Origin: Arundinibacter roseus
GTDB taxonomy: Bacteria > Bacteroidota > Bacteroidia > Cytophagales > Spirosomataceae
Direction of reading: 5' to 3'
Assembly: GCF_004348825.1 (NCBI RefSeq)
Contig: NZ_SMJU01000005.1
Span: 62,001 to 126,000 of the forward strand
DNA length: 64,000 bases
Position 1 is the stretch's first letter, and each line of letters opens with the position of its first letter. Of the stretch, positions 52,120 through 61,506 are shown piece by piece. Below the pieces are notes generated by a model, which searched no databases, was not told the DNA's origin, and saw only the letters and a program-made list of their open reading frames with translations. Both the position numbers and the translations under genes were made by a program.

Positions 52120-54501
52120 ATGAGTAATAAATATATTGGTCAATCGGTGAGGCGTACCGAAGACAAGCGCTACATCACCGGAAAAGGCCGCTATACCGAC
52201 GATATAAAACTAGTGGGCATGACCCACGCTTCTTTTGTAAGGAGTCCATATGCTCACGCCAGGGTAATCAGCATTGATCTATCTGCTGCCCAAAACATGC
52301 CGGGCGTGGTCGCCATTTTTACCGGCGACGACATCAAGGCCACGGGCATTGTGGGTGTGCCGACAGGATGGCAGGTTAATTTCAAAAATGGCGATACTAT
52401 GAAGGAACCGCCTCATCCCCTGCTGATTGCAACCGGCAGCACGTCCAAGCATATCGGCGACCCGGTGGCGGTTGTCATTGCGGAAACCTATGCAGCCGCA
52501 GTAGATGCCTCCGAGGCCGTAGAAGTGGAATGGGAAGAACTTGACGCTGTAACGGATCCGTTCAAAGCAGCTCAGGAAGGCGCAGCACTCGTGCACGCTG
52601 ACGCTCCCGGCAACCTGGCTTTTGACTGGGAGCTGGGCAATCCGCTCAGCGAAGTTGACGAGGCTATCGCGCAGTCGGCGCATGTTACATCGCTCGAATT
52701 TGTGAATCAGCGCATGATTCCAAACGCCATTGAGCCGCGCGCCTATATTGGTCATTATGAAGAACATATTGATAAATACACGCTGTATACCTCCACGCAA
52801 AATCCGCATTTGATACGTCTGTTGATGTGTGCTTTTGTGCTTGGCCTGCCCGAACATAAAGTACGTGTGCTGGGGCCGGACGTAGGCGGTGGTTTTGGGT
52901 CAAAAATTTTCCACTATACGGAAGAAGCGCTCGTGACCTGGGCTTCCAAACAAATTAACCGGCCCATTAAATGGACCGAAACCCGCTCGGAGGCATTCAT
53001 GCTCGACGCTCACGGCCGCGACCACGTGACAAAAGCCGAAATGGGATTTGACGCCGACGGAAACGTGCAGGCACTGCGCATAAAAACCTATGCAAACCTT
53101 GGTGCCTACCTGTCGACTTTTGCCCCGGCAGTGCCTACGTATCTGCACGGAACACTTTTGCAGGGGTTATACACTACTCCCAAAATCCACATTGATCTGT
53201 GCGGGATGTTTACGCATACCGTGGCCGTGGATGCCTACCGAGGAGCCGGACGCCCCGAAGCTACCTACCTGTTGGAACGCCTCATGGATTTGGCCGCGCT
53301 GGAAATGGGGAAAGATCCGGTGCAGCTGCGCAAGCAGAATTTTATTCCGGCATTTAATGGCGTAAGCGAGCCCGGCTACCAAACACAAGTGGCGCTGCAA
53401 TACGACTCCGGGAACTATCAGGGAGTGCTGGATCGTGGTGTAGAAATGCTGGGCTACGAAAATTTCCGGCAGATGCAACGCGAAGCTGCCCAAAATGGCA
53501 AACTCCTGGGTGTCGGATTTTCGACCTACGTAGAAGCTTGCGGCATTGCTCCTTCCGCCGTTGTGGGCGCATTGGGTGCGCGCGCCGGACTTTATGAATC
53601 GGCGCAGGTACGCGTGCAGCCTACGGGCAAAGTAAGCGTGTACTCGGGCTCCCACTCGCACGGACAGGGTCACGAAACCACCTTTGCGCAGGTCGTGGCT
53701 GACAAGCTCGGAATTCCGATGGAAGATGTAGACATCATTCACGGCGACTCTGACGCAGTGGCCTTCGGTATGGGAACCTACGGCTCACGTAGCCTTGCGG
53801 TGGGTGGCTCGGCGATTGTCAAAAGTATTGAGAAAGTATTGGAAAAAGGTGCGAAAATTGCCGCACACAAGCTCGAATGCGCCGAAGGCGACCTCGAATA
53901 TGCCGAAGGAAAATGGACAGTGAAAGGAACCGACCAATCGGTTAGTTTTGGCGACGTTGCCCTTACGGCTTACGTACCACACGTCTACCCGCAGGGCCTC
54001 GAACCCGGCCTGGATTTTTCGAGTTTCTACGATCCGGCCAATTTTACCTATCCATTTGGCTGTCATATTGCCGTTGTAGAAGTGGATACAGAAACCGGGA
54101 AAGTAACTCTCAAACGATTTATTGCCGTAGACGACGTTGGAAATGTGGTTAACCCCATGATTGTAGACGGCCAAATCCACGGAGGACTGGCGCAGGGAAT
54201 CGGGCAGGCGCTGCTGGAAGGCGCTATTTACGATGAAAATGGACAGTTGATTAACGGTTCGTACATGGATTATGCCATGCCTCGTGCCGACGATTTGCCG
54301 ATGTTTGAACTCGACCGTCAGGAAACTCCCTGCCCGCACAATCCGCTGGGTGTAAAGGGAGCCGGTGAGGCGGGCTGCATTGGTTCTACGCCTGCCGTGG
54401 TAAATGCGGTGATTGATGCACTTTGGAGTGGCGGACATCCTGTGAAGGATATTCGCATGCCACTCACCCCGGAACGCGTGTGGCGTGCTATGCAATCGTG
54501 A
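52120..54501 (+). CDS. coxL: Xanthine dehydrogenase family molybdopterin-binding subunit, form II CoxL-like
   Basis: The 793-residue protein is the large subunit of a molybdenum hydroxylase: an N-terminal a/b hammerhead (SVRRTEDKRYITGKGRYTDD), molybdopterin dinucleotide-binding parts (VLGPDVGGGFGSK, SHSHGQGHETTFAQV), and the base-catalytic Glu750 in VKGAGEAGCIGS. The active-site loop at residues 372-378 reads AYRGAGR. Proven CO dehydrogenases (form I) have AYRCSFR there, with the copper-binding cysteine. This glycine-type loop defines form II, whose members mostly do not oxidise CO efficiently. It is therefore probably a hydroxylase for an unknown heteroaromatic or aldehyde substrate. Confidence 0.93.
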   Translation: MSNKYIGQSVRRTEDKRYITGKGRYTDDIKLVGMTHASFVRSPYAHARVISIDLSAAQNMPGVVAIFTGDDIKATGIVGVPTGWQVNFKNGDTMKEPPHPLLIATGSTSKHIGDPVAVVIAETYAAAVDASEAVEVEWEELDAVTDPFKAAQEGAALVHADAPGNLAFDWELGNPLSEVDEAIAQSAHVTSLEFVNQRMIPNAIEPRAYIGHYEEHIDKYTLYTSTQNPHLIRLLMCAFVLGLPEHKVRVLGPDVGGGFGSKIFHYTEEALVTWASKQINRPIKWTETRSEAFMLDAHGRDHVTKAEMGFDADGNVQALRIKTYANLGAYLSTFAPAVPTYLHGTLLQGLYTTPKIHIDLCGMFTHTVAVDAYRGAGRPEATYLLERLMDLAALEMGKDPVQLRKQNFIPAFNGVSEPGYQTQVALQYDSGNYQGVLDRGVEMLGYENFRQMQREAAQNGKLLGVGFSTYVEACGIAPSAVVGALGARAGLYESAQVRVQPTGKVSVYSGSHSHGQGHETTFAQVVADKLGIPMEDVDIIHGDSDAVAFGMGTYGSRSLAVGGSAIVKSIEKVLEKGAKIAAHKLECAEGDLEYAEGKWTVKGTDQSVSFGDVALTAYVPHVYPQGLEPGLDFSSFYDPANFTYPFGCHIAVVEVDTETGKVTLKRFIAVDDVGNVVNPMIVDGQIHGGLAQGIGQALLEGAIYDENGQLINGSYMDYAMPRADDLPMFELDRQETPCPHNPLGVKGAGEAGCIGSTPAVVNAVIDALWSGGHPVKDIRMPLTPERVWRAMQS

Positions 54502-54544
54502 GGCAGATTTCTATTTTCTTTCATCCTAAACACAAAATCTACGT

Positions 54545-55372
54545 ATGATTTCTTACGAATTTGACTATACAAGGCCCGATACGGTAGAAGCAGCACTCGA
54601 CCTGCTGGACGACGACAGCAAGATTCTGGCCGGTGGGCATAGCCTGATTCCGGCGCTCAAACTGCGACTTTCGGCACCCGGAAAACTAATTGACATCGCC
54701 CGCATTCCGTCCCTGAAAGGAATAAAAATGGACGGGAATGAGCTGGTCATTGGTGCTGCCGCTACGCATAGCGACATTCTGGAATCGGATCTGATTAAGC
54801 AGCATTTACCGATGTTTGCCGAAGGTGCCGCTCTCATTGGCGACCCCATGATCCGGCACAAAGGAACTCTCGGGGGCAGCCTTGCCCACGCTGACCCCTC
54901 TGCCGACTGGCCCGCTATGGTACTTGCCGCTGAGGGAACCGTGGTGGTGCAGAGTAAAACGGGAACACGGTCCATTAGCTCGGATGATTTCTTTACCGGT
55001 TTTTATTCCACTGCCCTGGAAAGCGGAGAGATTATCACCGAAATCCGTTTTCCGATTCCGGCAGAAGGCACCAAAATGACGTACCAGAAATTTGTACAAC
55101 CGGCTTCCCGTTTTGCGATTGTAGGGTGTGCTGCTTTGCGTCATCCTGACGGCACGGCGCGGGTTGCCTTTACGGGCGTAGCCGATGCGCCCTTTCGTGA
55201 TACAGCCGTAGAAAATGCCGTGGGCGATTGGTCGGAAGAGGCCCTGGAAGCAGCCGTTGCATTAACTGCTCAGGGTATGGAGTTTAATGTAGACCACTAT
55301 GCCTCCGAAACCTACCGGCATCATTTGGCGCGGGTCTATTGCAGAAAAGCTTTGAAAGCCCTTCTTTATTAA
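54545..55372 (+). CDS. coxM: Molybdenum hydroxylase FAD subunit, CoxM-like
   Basis: The 275-residue protein has the FAD-binding motifs LAGGHSLIPALKLRLSAP (residues 30-46) and KGTLGGSLAHADPSADWP of the medium subunit, followed by the C-terminal CO_deh_flav_C domain (AIVGCAALRHPDGTARVAF). It receives electrons from coxS and passes them to an external acceptor. It lies 43 bp after coxL. A long stem-loop separates it from coxD. Confidence 0.94.
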   Translation: MISYEFDYTRPDTVEAALDLLDDDSKILAGGHSLIPALKLRLSAPGKLIDIARIPSLKGIKMDGNELVIGAAATHSDILESDLIKQHLPMFAEGAALIGDPMIRHKGTLGGSLAHADPSADWPAMVLAAEGTVVVQSKTGTRSISSDDFFTGFYSTALESGEIITEIRFPIPAEGTKMTYQKFVQPASRFAIVGCAALRHPDGTARVAFTGVADAPFRDTAVENAVGDWSEEALEAAVALTAQGMEFNVDHYASETYRHHLARVYCRKALKALLY

Positions 55373-55385
55373 TAATGTCTCGTGT

Positions 55386-55444
55386 TTTTTGAATGAAAGA
55401 ATGACTACCCGTTTGTTTTCTGATAGTCTTCTTTCATTCAAAAA
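55386..55444. other. Long stem-loop between coxM and coxD
   Basis: TTTTTGAATGAAAGA (55386-55400) pairs perfectly with TCTTTCATTCAAAAA (55430-55444), and GACTA with TAGTC inside. The T-run is on the 5' side and the A-run on the 3' side, so it is not a classical terminator. It could be an mRNA processing or stability element that separates the structural subunits from the maturation genes. Confidence 0.8.
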
Positions 55445-55465
55445 CATGTTTCCTGAAACAATTGC

Positions 55466-56374
55466 ATGCAAAATCCTGAATTAGAACGTATCGCCGAGCT
55501 TTTATTGACGCAGGGCTACATCACCGAGCCGTCCGTCACGATGGCTGTGTATTTATCGATGCAGCTTCAAAAACCATTGCTGATTGAAGGTCCGGCAGGA
55601 GTAGGCAAAACCGAAATTGCCAAAGTAATGGCACGGGCTATGGATACGGATCTGATTCGGCTGCAATGCTACGAAGGGCTTGATGCATCGCATGCTTTGT
55701 ATGAATGGAATTATCAGCGGCAGTTGCTCCATCTAAAAATGCTGGAAGTGCTGTCCAAAACGTCCGATCAATCGCTCCCGGCAGAAGATGAATTGTTTAG
55801 TGAAAAATTCCTCCTGAAACGCCCACTGCTTCAAGCGATTACCCATCACAAATCTCCCGTTTTGCTGATTGACGAGGTAGATCGGGCGGATGAAGAATTT
55901 GAAAGCTATTTGCTGGAAGTACTATCAGACTGGCAAATTACAATTCCAGAAATCGGTACGATTCGAGCCACCCACATTCCGCAGGTGATCGTGACCGGAA
56001 ACCGTGTGCGGGAGCTATCGGACGCGCTCCGCCGCCGCTGCCTGTACCTTTGGATTGATTATCCTGATTTTGAAAAAGAATTGGCGATTGTTAAAGGGAA
56101 AGTCCCTCAACTCAATGAAAAAATTGCCGAACAAATCTGCCGTTTTATGCAGGAATTGCGTCAACTGCGACTCGAAAAAACACCCGGTATTGCCGAAACG
56201 ATCGACTGGGCTACGGCATTGGCAGCGCTGCATTTTGATTATTTGCCCAAAAAACTAATTGAACAAACGCTGGGCGTTATTCTGAAAGACTGGAAAGATA
56301 CCCGAACTGCTCAACTTTCTCTGACAGAATTATACGCAAAAATGGGGGTTATTTCCAAGTTGGATGCTCTGTAA
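55466..56374 (+). CDS. coxD: MoxR family AAA+ ATPase, CoxD-like
   Basis: The 302-residue protein has Walker A EGPAGVGKTE (residues 41-50), Walker B SPVLLIDEVDRAD, the sensor VIVTGNRVRELSDALRRRCL with arginine finger, and the MoxR C-terminal lid. In CO dehydrogenase loci CoxD is the AAA+ chaperone that inserts or matures the metal active site together with CoxE. Its presence next to a form II large subunit suggests active-site maturation also occurs here, without copper. It starts 93 bp after coxM, behind the stem-loop. Confidence 0.92.
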   Translation: MQNPELERIAELLLTQGYITEPSVTMAVYLSMQLQKPLLIEGPAGVGKTEIAKVMARAMDTDLIRLQCYEGLDASHALYEWNYQRQLLHLKMLEVLSKTSDQSLPAEDELFSEKFLLKRPLLQAITHHKSPVLLIDEVDRADEEFESYLLEVLSDWQITIPEIGTIRATHIPQVIVTGNRVRELSDALRRRCLYLWIDYPDFEKELAIVKGKVPQLNEKIAEQICRFMQELRQLRLEKTPGIAETIDWATALAALHFDYLPKKLIEQTLGVILKDWKDTRTAQLSLTELYAKMGVISKLDAL

Positions 56375-56403
56375 AAATCGATAACTTACTATCATTCCAC
56401 ACG

Positions 56404-57525
56404 ATGATCTCACGCCACACGTCCCTTGTTGACAACATCGTGGCTTTCTGCCGCTATTTACGGGCCAATGGTTTTGCAATTGGTCCCGAAGAACAGGCTA
56501 CGGCCCTGCGTGCAGCCGCGCTGCTTTCTCCCAACAACCGCGCTACTTTTGCCCTGGCTTTGCAGGTAAGTCTCACCCGCACGGTGCAGGAAGTTGAACA
56601 GTTTGGACAGCATTTTGAGGCTTACTGGCAGGAATTGGAACATGCCGTAGATAGTAAAATAAAGGAAGATGCGACTAAAAAATCCAAACAAAATGGTAGC
56701 TCGCAACCTTCCTTTGACACCTTAAAATCGTGGTTGAGCGGCAATAAAAATACGCAGGAAATCGAAACGGCGACCTACTCTACTGCCGAAACGCTGAGCC
56801 AACAGGATTTTTCACTTATCCCGTCGGATCAGCTGAAAGAGCTGGAACAACTCCTCCGCGAAATTGCCCAAACCCTGAGCCGACGACTAAGCCGCCGGCA
56901 GGAGCGGGCGTTTCATCGCCGTACGTTTGACCTCCGTCGTACGCTTCGTCACAACCTGCGCCGCGGGGGAGAAATGATGGAGCTTCACTACAAACGCCCT
57001 CGCCGCAACCGCACCAAACTGGTGATTTTGGCTGATGTCAGCAAATCCATGGATTTGTACAGCGCTTTTCTGATTCAGTTTATGTATGCTTTTCAGCGGG
57101 TATTCCGGCGCATGGAAACCTTCGTTTTTAGTACCGACCTGCACCGGATTACCTCGGATTTAAATCAGCAAAATTATCAGGAAGCCTTACAAAAACTATC
57201 TGCCAAACCCTCAGGCTGGTCGGGTGGTACGCGCATCGGGGCGAGCTTTCAAACGTTTGTGGCGGACTACGGTCGTCTGCTCACGAAAGACACCCTTGTG
57301 GTGATTCTCAGCGACGGCTGGGACACCGATCAGGGCGAAACTCTGGCCGATGCCATGCAGCAAATTCACCAAAAATCCCGCAAGGTAATTTGGTTAAATC
57401 CTTTGGCCGGACGCCCCGGCTATGAGCCGCGCACTGCTGCCATGCAGGCTGCACTACCCGCTATTGACGTATTTGCCTCGGCTCACAATGCCGCAAGCCT
57501 GCGCGCGCTGGGAAAGTGGCTGTAA
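56404..57525 (+). CDS. coxE: VWA domain-containing protein, CoxE-like
   Basis: The 373-residue protein has an N-terminal helical part with a CoxE pattern (AFCRYLRANGFAIGPEEQ), a basic middle (RRQERAFHRRTFDLRRTLRHN), and a C-terminal von Willebrand A domain. The MIDAS residues are visible: DVSKSMD at 211-217, the conserved Thr in SGGTRIGASF, and the Asp in ILSDGWDTDQGE. It works with the CoxD ATPase as an adaptor. It starts 29 bp after coxD and is the last gene of the operon; no coxF/xdhC-type or mobA-type gene follows. Confidence 0.92.
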   Translation: MISRHTSLVDNIVAFCRYLRANGFAIGPEEQATALRAAALLSPNNRATFALALQVSLTRTVQEVEQFGQHFEAYWQELEHAVDSKIKEDATKKSKQNGSSQPSFDTLKSWLSGNKNTQEIETATYSTAETLSQQDFSLIPSDQLKELEQLLREIAQTLSRRLSRRQERAFHRRTFDLRRTLRHNLRRGGEMMELHYKRPRRNRTKLVILADVSKSMDLYSAFLIQFMYAFQRVFRRMETFVFSTDLHRITSDLNQQNYQEALQKLSAKPSGWSGGTRIGASFQTFVADYGRLLTKDTLVVILSDGWDTDQGETLADAMQQIHQKSRKVIWLNPLAGRPGYEPRTAAMQAALPAIDVFASAHNAASLRALGKWL

Positions 57526-57563
57526 GGGAAACCATAAAAATTTCACCAGAAAATCACAGCACT

Positions 57564-59198
57564 TTACCTGGAAACTATCCCGGCATCCACATAAAAATTT
57601 CGATCAACTTCCAGGGCCGTTGAACCTTTGGTTTTCAGTGCTTTCCAGGCCGTTTCGGGATAAATTATCTGTGGCTTTTTACCAGCCAAGGTAATTTTAA
57701 CGGGCATATCAAAACCTTCCACGACATTAGCCCAGCGGTAGCGCAGGGTTTTTCCACTCATTGAATATTCCAGTCGGGGAATGCGCACATCGCGCAGGTA
57801 TTGGTCAAATACCTTTGTGAAATTACGCCCGGCCTGCTGACTGATGTAGTTTTCAATTTCAGAACCCATCACAGTCTTGTGGTAGTACGTTTTGTTCATT
57901 CCCCGCAAAATAGACCGCCACTTTTCATCATCGTTCACGATTTGCCGAATGGTGTGCAGCATATTTCCGCCTTTGTAGTACATATCACCTGAGCCTTCCT
58001 GATTGACGCCATACACACCCACAATCGGGCTTTTGTTCTGAATCAGTTTACGGGTACCAATCACATAATCTGCTCCGGCTTCTTTGCCAAAATGATACTC
58101 GGTATAGAGATTTTCGGAATAGTTGGTAAAACTTTCGTGTACCCACATATCGGCTACATCTTTGTAAGTAATGTTATTGGCAAACCATTCATGCCCGCTT
58201 TCATGAATGATTATAAAGTCCCACTTTAAACCCCAGCCGGTATTGGATAAATCGCGCCCGAGATAGCCGTTTTTAAACCCATTGCCGTAGGTAACCGAAC
58301 TTTGGTGTTCCATGCCGAGGTAAGGAACCTGCACGAGCTTGTAGCCATCTTCGTAAAAAGGATACGGCCCAAACCAGTGTTCAAATGCTTTGAGCATCAG
58401 CGGCACCTGCTTAAATTGTTCTTTGGCTTTTTCCAGATCGGCCGGCAGCACGTAGTAGCTCAGGTCAAGTTTGCCTTTTTCACCGTCAAAAGTTTCTTTC
58501 CAGCTTACGTAGTCGGCCACGTTCATATTGACCCCATAATTATTGATCGGATTGGCTACAAACCAATGAAACGTACGGCTTCCGTCAGCATGTTCTGTTA
58601 CGTTACGCAACTGCCCGTTCGATACATTCATGAGGGGTTTTGGTACCCGGATGTTGATCTGCATGCTATCGGGCTCTTCGTACATGTGATCCTTGCAGGG
58701 CCACCACACGCTGCTGCCCAATCCCTGACACGATGTTGCAATGAACGGATTGCCTTTGCCGTCTTTTTCCCACTGCACGCCTCCTTCCCAGGGCGGGCGG
58801 GTTGCTACTTTGGGTTTTCCGGAATAAAATACCTGCACGAATTCCTGTTTTCCTTTTTCCTGAATTTTTGTCAGCGTGATAAAATACGCATTGCCATCCC
58901 GCTGAAATTGAAGCTCCTGTCCGTTTTGAACGACTTTGTCAATCGAGAGCGGTGGCTGCAAATCTATTTGCATTATCTGATGAGGTTTCAACACCGTGTA
59001 GTACACCGTGTTGCTTCCCCGCAGGCTACTATCCGCCGGATTTGCGCTGATGTCGAGCTTATACGATGAAAGCCGCCACCAATCCCGCCCCGGCCCTACG
59101 CTCCCGCGCAAGGTGTCTTGATGGGTAAAACCTAAATTCTGGCCAAAAGCGACGGCTGAAAAAAGCACAAAAAAAAGACTGAGGAAATACTTTGTCAT
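57564..59198 (-). CDS. M1 family aminopeptidase
   Basis: The 544-residue protein has a signal peptide (MTKYFLSLFFVLFSAVAFGQ). It has the zinc site H332-E-S-G-H336 with the third ligand Glu355 (HESGHEWFANN, MWVHESFTNYSE). The usual GxMEN substrate loop appears as YLGMEHQSSVTYGNGF. It is shorter than full M1 enzymes and lacks the C-terminal helical domain, like many exported Bacteroidota members. It trims N-terminal residues of peptides in the periplasm. It is convergent with coxE. Confidence 0.92.
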   Translation of the reverse strand: MTKYFLSLFFVLFSAVAFGQNLGFTHQDTLRGSVGPGRDWWRLSSYKLDISANPADSSLRGSNTVYYTVLKPHQIMQIDLQPPLSIDKVVQNGQELQFQRDGNAYFITLTKIQEKGKQEFVQVFYSGKPKVATRPPWEGGVQWEKDGKGNPFIATSCQGLGSSVWWPCKDHMYEEPDSMQINIRVPKPLMNVSNGQLRNVTEHADGSRTFHWFVANPINNYGVNMNVADYVSWKETFDGEKGKLDLSYYVLPADLEKAKEQFKQVPLMLKAFEHWFGPYPFYEDGYKLVQVPYLGMEHQSSVTYGNGFKNGYLGRDLSNTGWGLKWDFIIIHESGHEWFANNITYKDVADMWVHESFTNYSENLYTEYHFGKEAGADYVIGTRKLIQNKSPIVGVYGVNQEGSGDMYYKGGNMLHTIRQIVNDDEKWRSILRGMNKTYYHKTVMGSEIENYISQQAGRNFTKVFDQYLRDVRIPRLEYSMSGKTLRYRWANVVEGFDMPVKITLAGKKPQIIYPETAWKALKTKGSTALEVDRNFYVDAGIVSR

Positions 59199-59261
59199 GA
59201 AATTGTCAGGAAGATAAAAATAGCAAAAACGAATCGAATGAATTTTTATTTATTGGGAAAA

Positions 59262-60248
59262 CTACTTTTCCAATACCTCCATAGAGGTTAATTCCGGTCC
59301 GCCGCCGCGGTTGGCCGAACCTGCCACTACGTACACTTTACCATTGACTACCACGGCTCCGGTGCCATGCCGACCCTGAAACAGCGATGGGAGTTTTTCC
59401 CAGGTTCCGGTTTTGGTATTAAAGCCTTCAACCTCGCTGTGCGCAGGCACTTGTTTGTCGCTTTCACCCCCAATAATGAGTACTTTCTGCCCATAAGCCA
59501 CGGCCATATTTCCAGCGCGAAGCGTGGGTAAATTATTGGCAGCTTCAAGCGTTGTCCAGGAATTGGTTTTAAAATCATAGACATCAACTTCCGGAATAGT
59601 GAGGTTGAGCACCTGCTTGATTCGGGCCGTAGAAAGTCGACCGCCGGCTACATAGAGCTTACTGCCAACCATAGCCACCGACACGTGGTCGCGGGGGCGG
59701 GGGGCGTCGGGCAGAGTACGCCAGGTATTGGTTTTGGGGTCGTACTCATCAAACCAGGCCACGTGTCCATCCCAATGCCCATCCTGAATTCCGCAAATAA
59801 TATAGATTTTATCATTGTACACAAAAGCCCCGGAAGCTCCCCGCAACCGATCTTTGGGAATGGCAGGACCTTCACGCCATTCGTCGCGCTCGGGGTTGTA
59901 AATGTACATCACTGGAATTGGGGTTTCGTGCGGATAACTGCCCGTAAATGCCCCAACCACATAGACTTCATCCCGAAACGTAATTGCCTGAAAATGGCTC
60001 ATTTCCAGCGGCGCCATCGCTTTGGTTGTCCAGGTATCTTTTTTGGGATCGTAGCTATCAATTGGCTTAACACCGCGGCCACCGAGCAAATAAAGCTTGC
60101 CTTTGACGGCTGTCAGGGCACTTTCGTGCCGTGCCGTAGGCAGGCTCATGGGCTCAGCCGCCTTCCAGATTTGTGCATTGGCAACAGTAGCAAACGCTCC
60201 GGCAAACATCACGTAAGTCAGACACGTTTTGATTAAATATGGCTTCAT
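59262..60248 (-). CDS. Exported Kelch-repeat protein
   Basis: The 328-residue protein starts at ATG 60248 with a signal peptide (KPYLIKTCLTYVMFAGAFATVANAQ). It then has about six Kelch blades: SALTAVKGKLYLLGGRG, FVYNDKIYIICGIQDGH, VAMVGSKLYVAGGR, NMAVAYGQKVLIIGGES and VVVNGKVYVVAGS, each with the double glycine and the spaced Tyr/Trp. This folds as a beta-propeller. It may bind sugars or proteins in the periplasm or act like a mutarotase; nothing in the context decides. Confidence 0.88.
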   Translation of the reverse strand: MKPYLIKTCLTYVMFAGAFATVANAQIWKAAEPMSLPTARHESALTAVKGKLYLLGGRGVKPIDSYDPKKDTWTTKAMAPLEMSHFQAITFRDEVYVVGAFTGSYPHETPIPVMYIYNPERDEWREGPAIPKDRLRGASGAFVYNDKIYIICGIQDGHWDGHVAWFDEYDPKTNTWRTLPDAPRPRDHVSVAMVGSKLYVAGGRLSTARIKQVLNLTIPEVDVYDFKTNSWTTLEAANNLPTLRAGNMAVAYGQKVLIIGGESDKQVPAHSEVEGFNTKTGTWEKLPSLFQGRHGTGAVVVNGKVYVVAGSANRGGGPELTSMEVLEK

Positions 60249-60392
60249 AGTTCTGCGGTTTTGGGTCATGTATACGAAGTAAACCAAAAAGGAAAGATTT
60301 ATCTACAATATACCGAATCTTGATCAAAGTCGAGACAATTCTACGGTCTTTGAGTTAGGTTAGTTGTCTCTTCTGTACAAATCGGTAAATAG

Positions 60393-61334
60393 CTAAACCG
60401 GAAACGGTTTTACTGCCGACACCACGTACATCATAGCCCCACCGCCGGAATGGTATTTTCGGGCATTGATAAAGCGTTCAGTTTTTTCACTCAGATGTGC
60501 ATATTTCCGGACGTAGTACTCGTAAAAATCCAGAGATTCCTGACCCAGCGCTTTGAAATAGTCATATTCGCTAAACTCCTCAGAATTCCAGCGATCGCCC
60601 GATTTCCATTGCTGACGAGTCGCTACCTGCTCGGCAGTATCGTACGGCGGATACATGGCAATTGCTTTATCCGAAAGCCGTACGTCAATGGATTCCAGAC
60701 CGGCCTGCGCCAGCAGCCCCGGCACGAGGTCGCCCAGAGAGTTGTCGCCTTGCCCCAGTTCCTTTTTTCCGCGTTCAAAAAGCAGAGCATATTTTACATG
60801 TTCCAGCACGTCATCAACGGGATCGTTGCTAGAAATCGAACTTCGGGTAAGGCTTTGCACAAGATTATTTGGCTCAGCGCACAAAATAATTCCACCCGGA
60901 CGCAGCACCCGAACCATTTCCGCAATTACCTCCGTAGGCTGCGGCACGTGAATGAGCAGAGTTTGGCACGTAACCAGATCAAACCAATTGTCGGGATAAG
61001 GCAGCGTATCGGCGTTGGCTTTTTTTAACTCAAAATCAACCCCTTTTTCTTCAAAGTACGCTCGAAGAGCCGGACTCCCTTTTGCCCACTTGCGGTCGCT
61101 GTCTACCCCGCAAACCTGTATGGGAGTATCTTCTGTGGGAGTCAGATAATTGACCAGGAGTTTACTCCAATGGCACTGTCCGCAGCCTACATCAAGCATG
61201 CTGTGGCATTGATGCAGGTCGAGCCGCCGGGCCAGCAGGTTCAGGAAACTCTCATTCCACCAAAAATCTCTATAATCGCCAAAAAAATCCTCTGAATGTC
61301 CTTTCTTCCTGGTTGCTGCACGGGTTTCCTTCAC
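60393..61334 (-). CDS. Class I SAM-dependent methyltransferase
   Basis: The 313-residue protein has the SAM-binding motif I SMLDVGCGQCHWSKLL (about residues 44-59), an acidic motif II region VCGVDSDRKWAKG, and the post-motif LPYPDNWFDLVTCQTLLIHV as in the methyltransferase 11/25 families. The C-terminal 150 residues are helical and specific to this protein. The substrate is unknown; the position between the Kelch and DUF1080 genes gives no clue. Confidence 0.87.
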   Translation of the reverse strand: MKETRAATRKKGHSEDFFGDYRDFWWNESFLNLLARRLDLHQCHSMLDVGCGQCHWSKLLVNYLTPTEDTPIQVCGVDSDRKWAKGSPALRAYFEEKGVDFELKKANADTLPYPDNWFDLVTCQTLLIHVPQPTEVIAEMVRVLRPGGIILCAEPNNLVQSLTRSSISSNDPVDDVLEHVKYALLFERGKKELGQGDNSLGDLVPGLLAQAGLESIDVRLSDKAIAMYPPYDTAEQVATRQQWKSGDRWNSEEFSEYDYFKALGQESLDFYEYYVRKYAHLSEKTERFINARKYHSGGGAMMYVVSAVKPFPV

Positions 61335-61506
61335 TAGTTATTCTTTGTTTTTTAGGTTAAAAAATGACATTTGTCGCCGAATGTTTGTAGTTCAAAGATA
61401 GAAAAAACGACTTTGAATCCGGCATTGTAGTATATTTTGGTCAAATTTGGCTCTATTGCTTTGGGCAACGGACCCGCGTATTTTTAGACTTTAATTTATT
61501 TTTTTC

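Noticed and set aside
52120-54501. True CO dehydrogenase (form I)
   Set aside because: The active-site loop is AYRGAGR instead of AYRCSFR, so the copper-ligating cysteine is missing.
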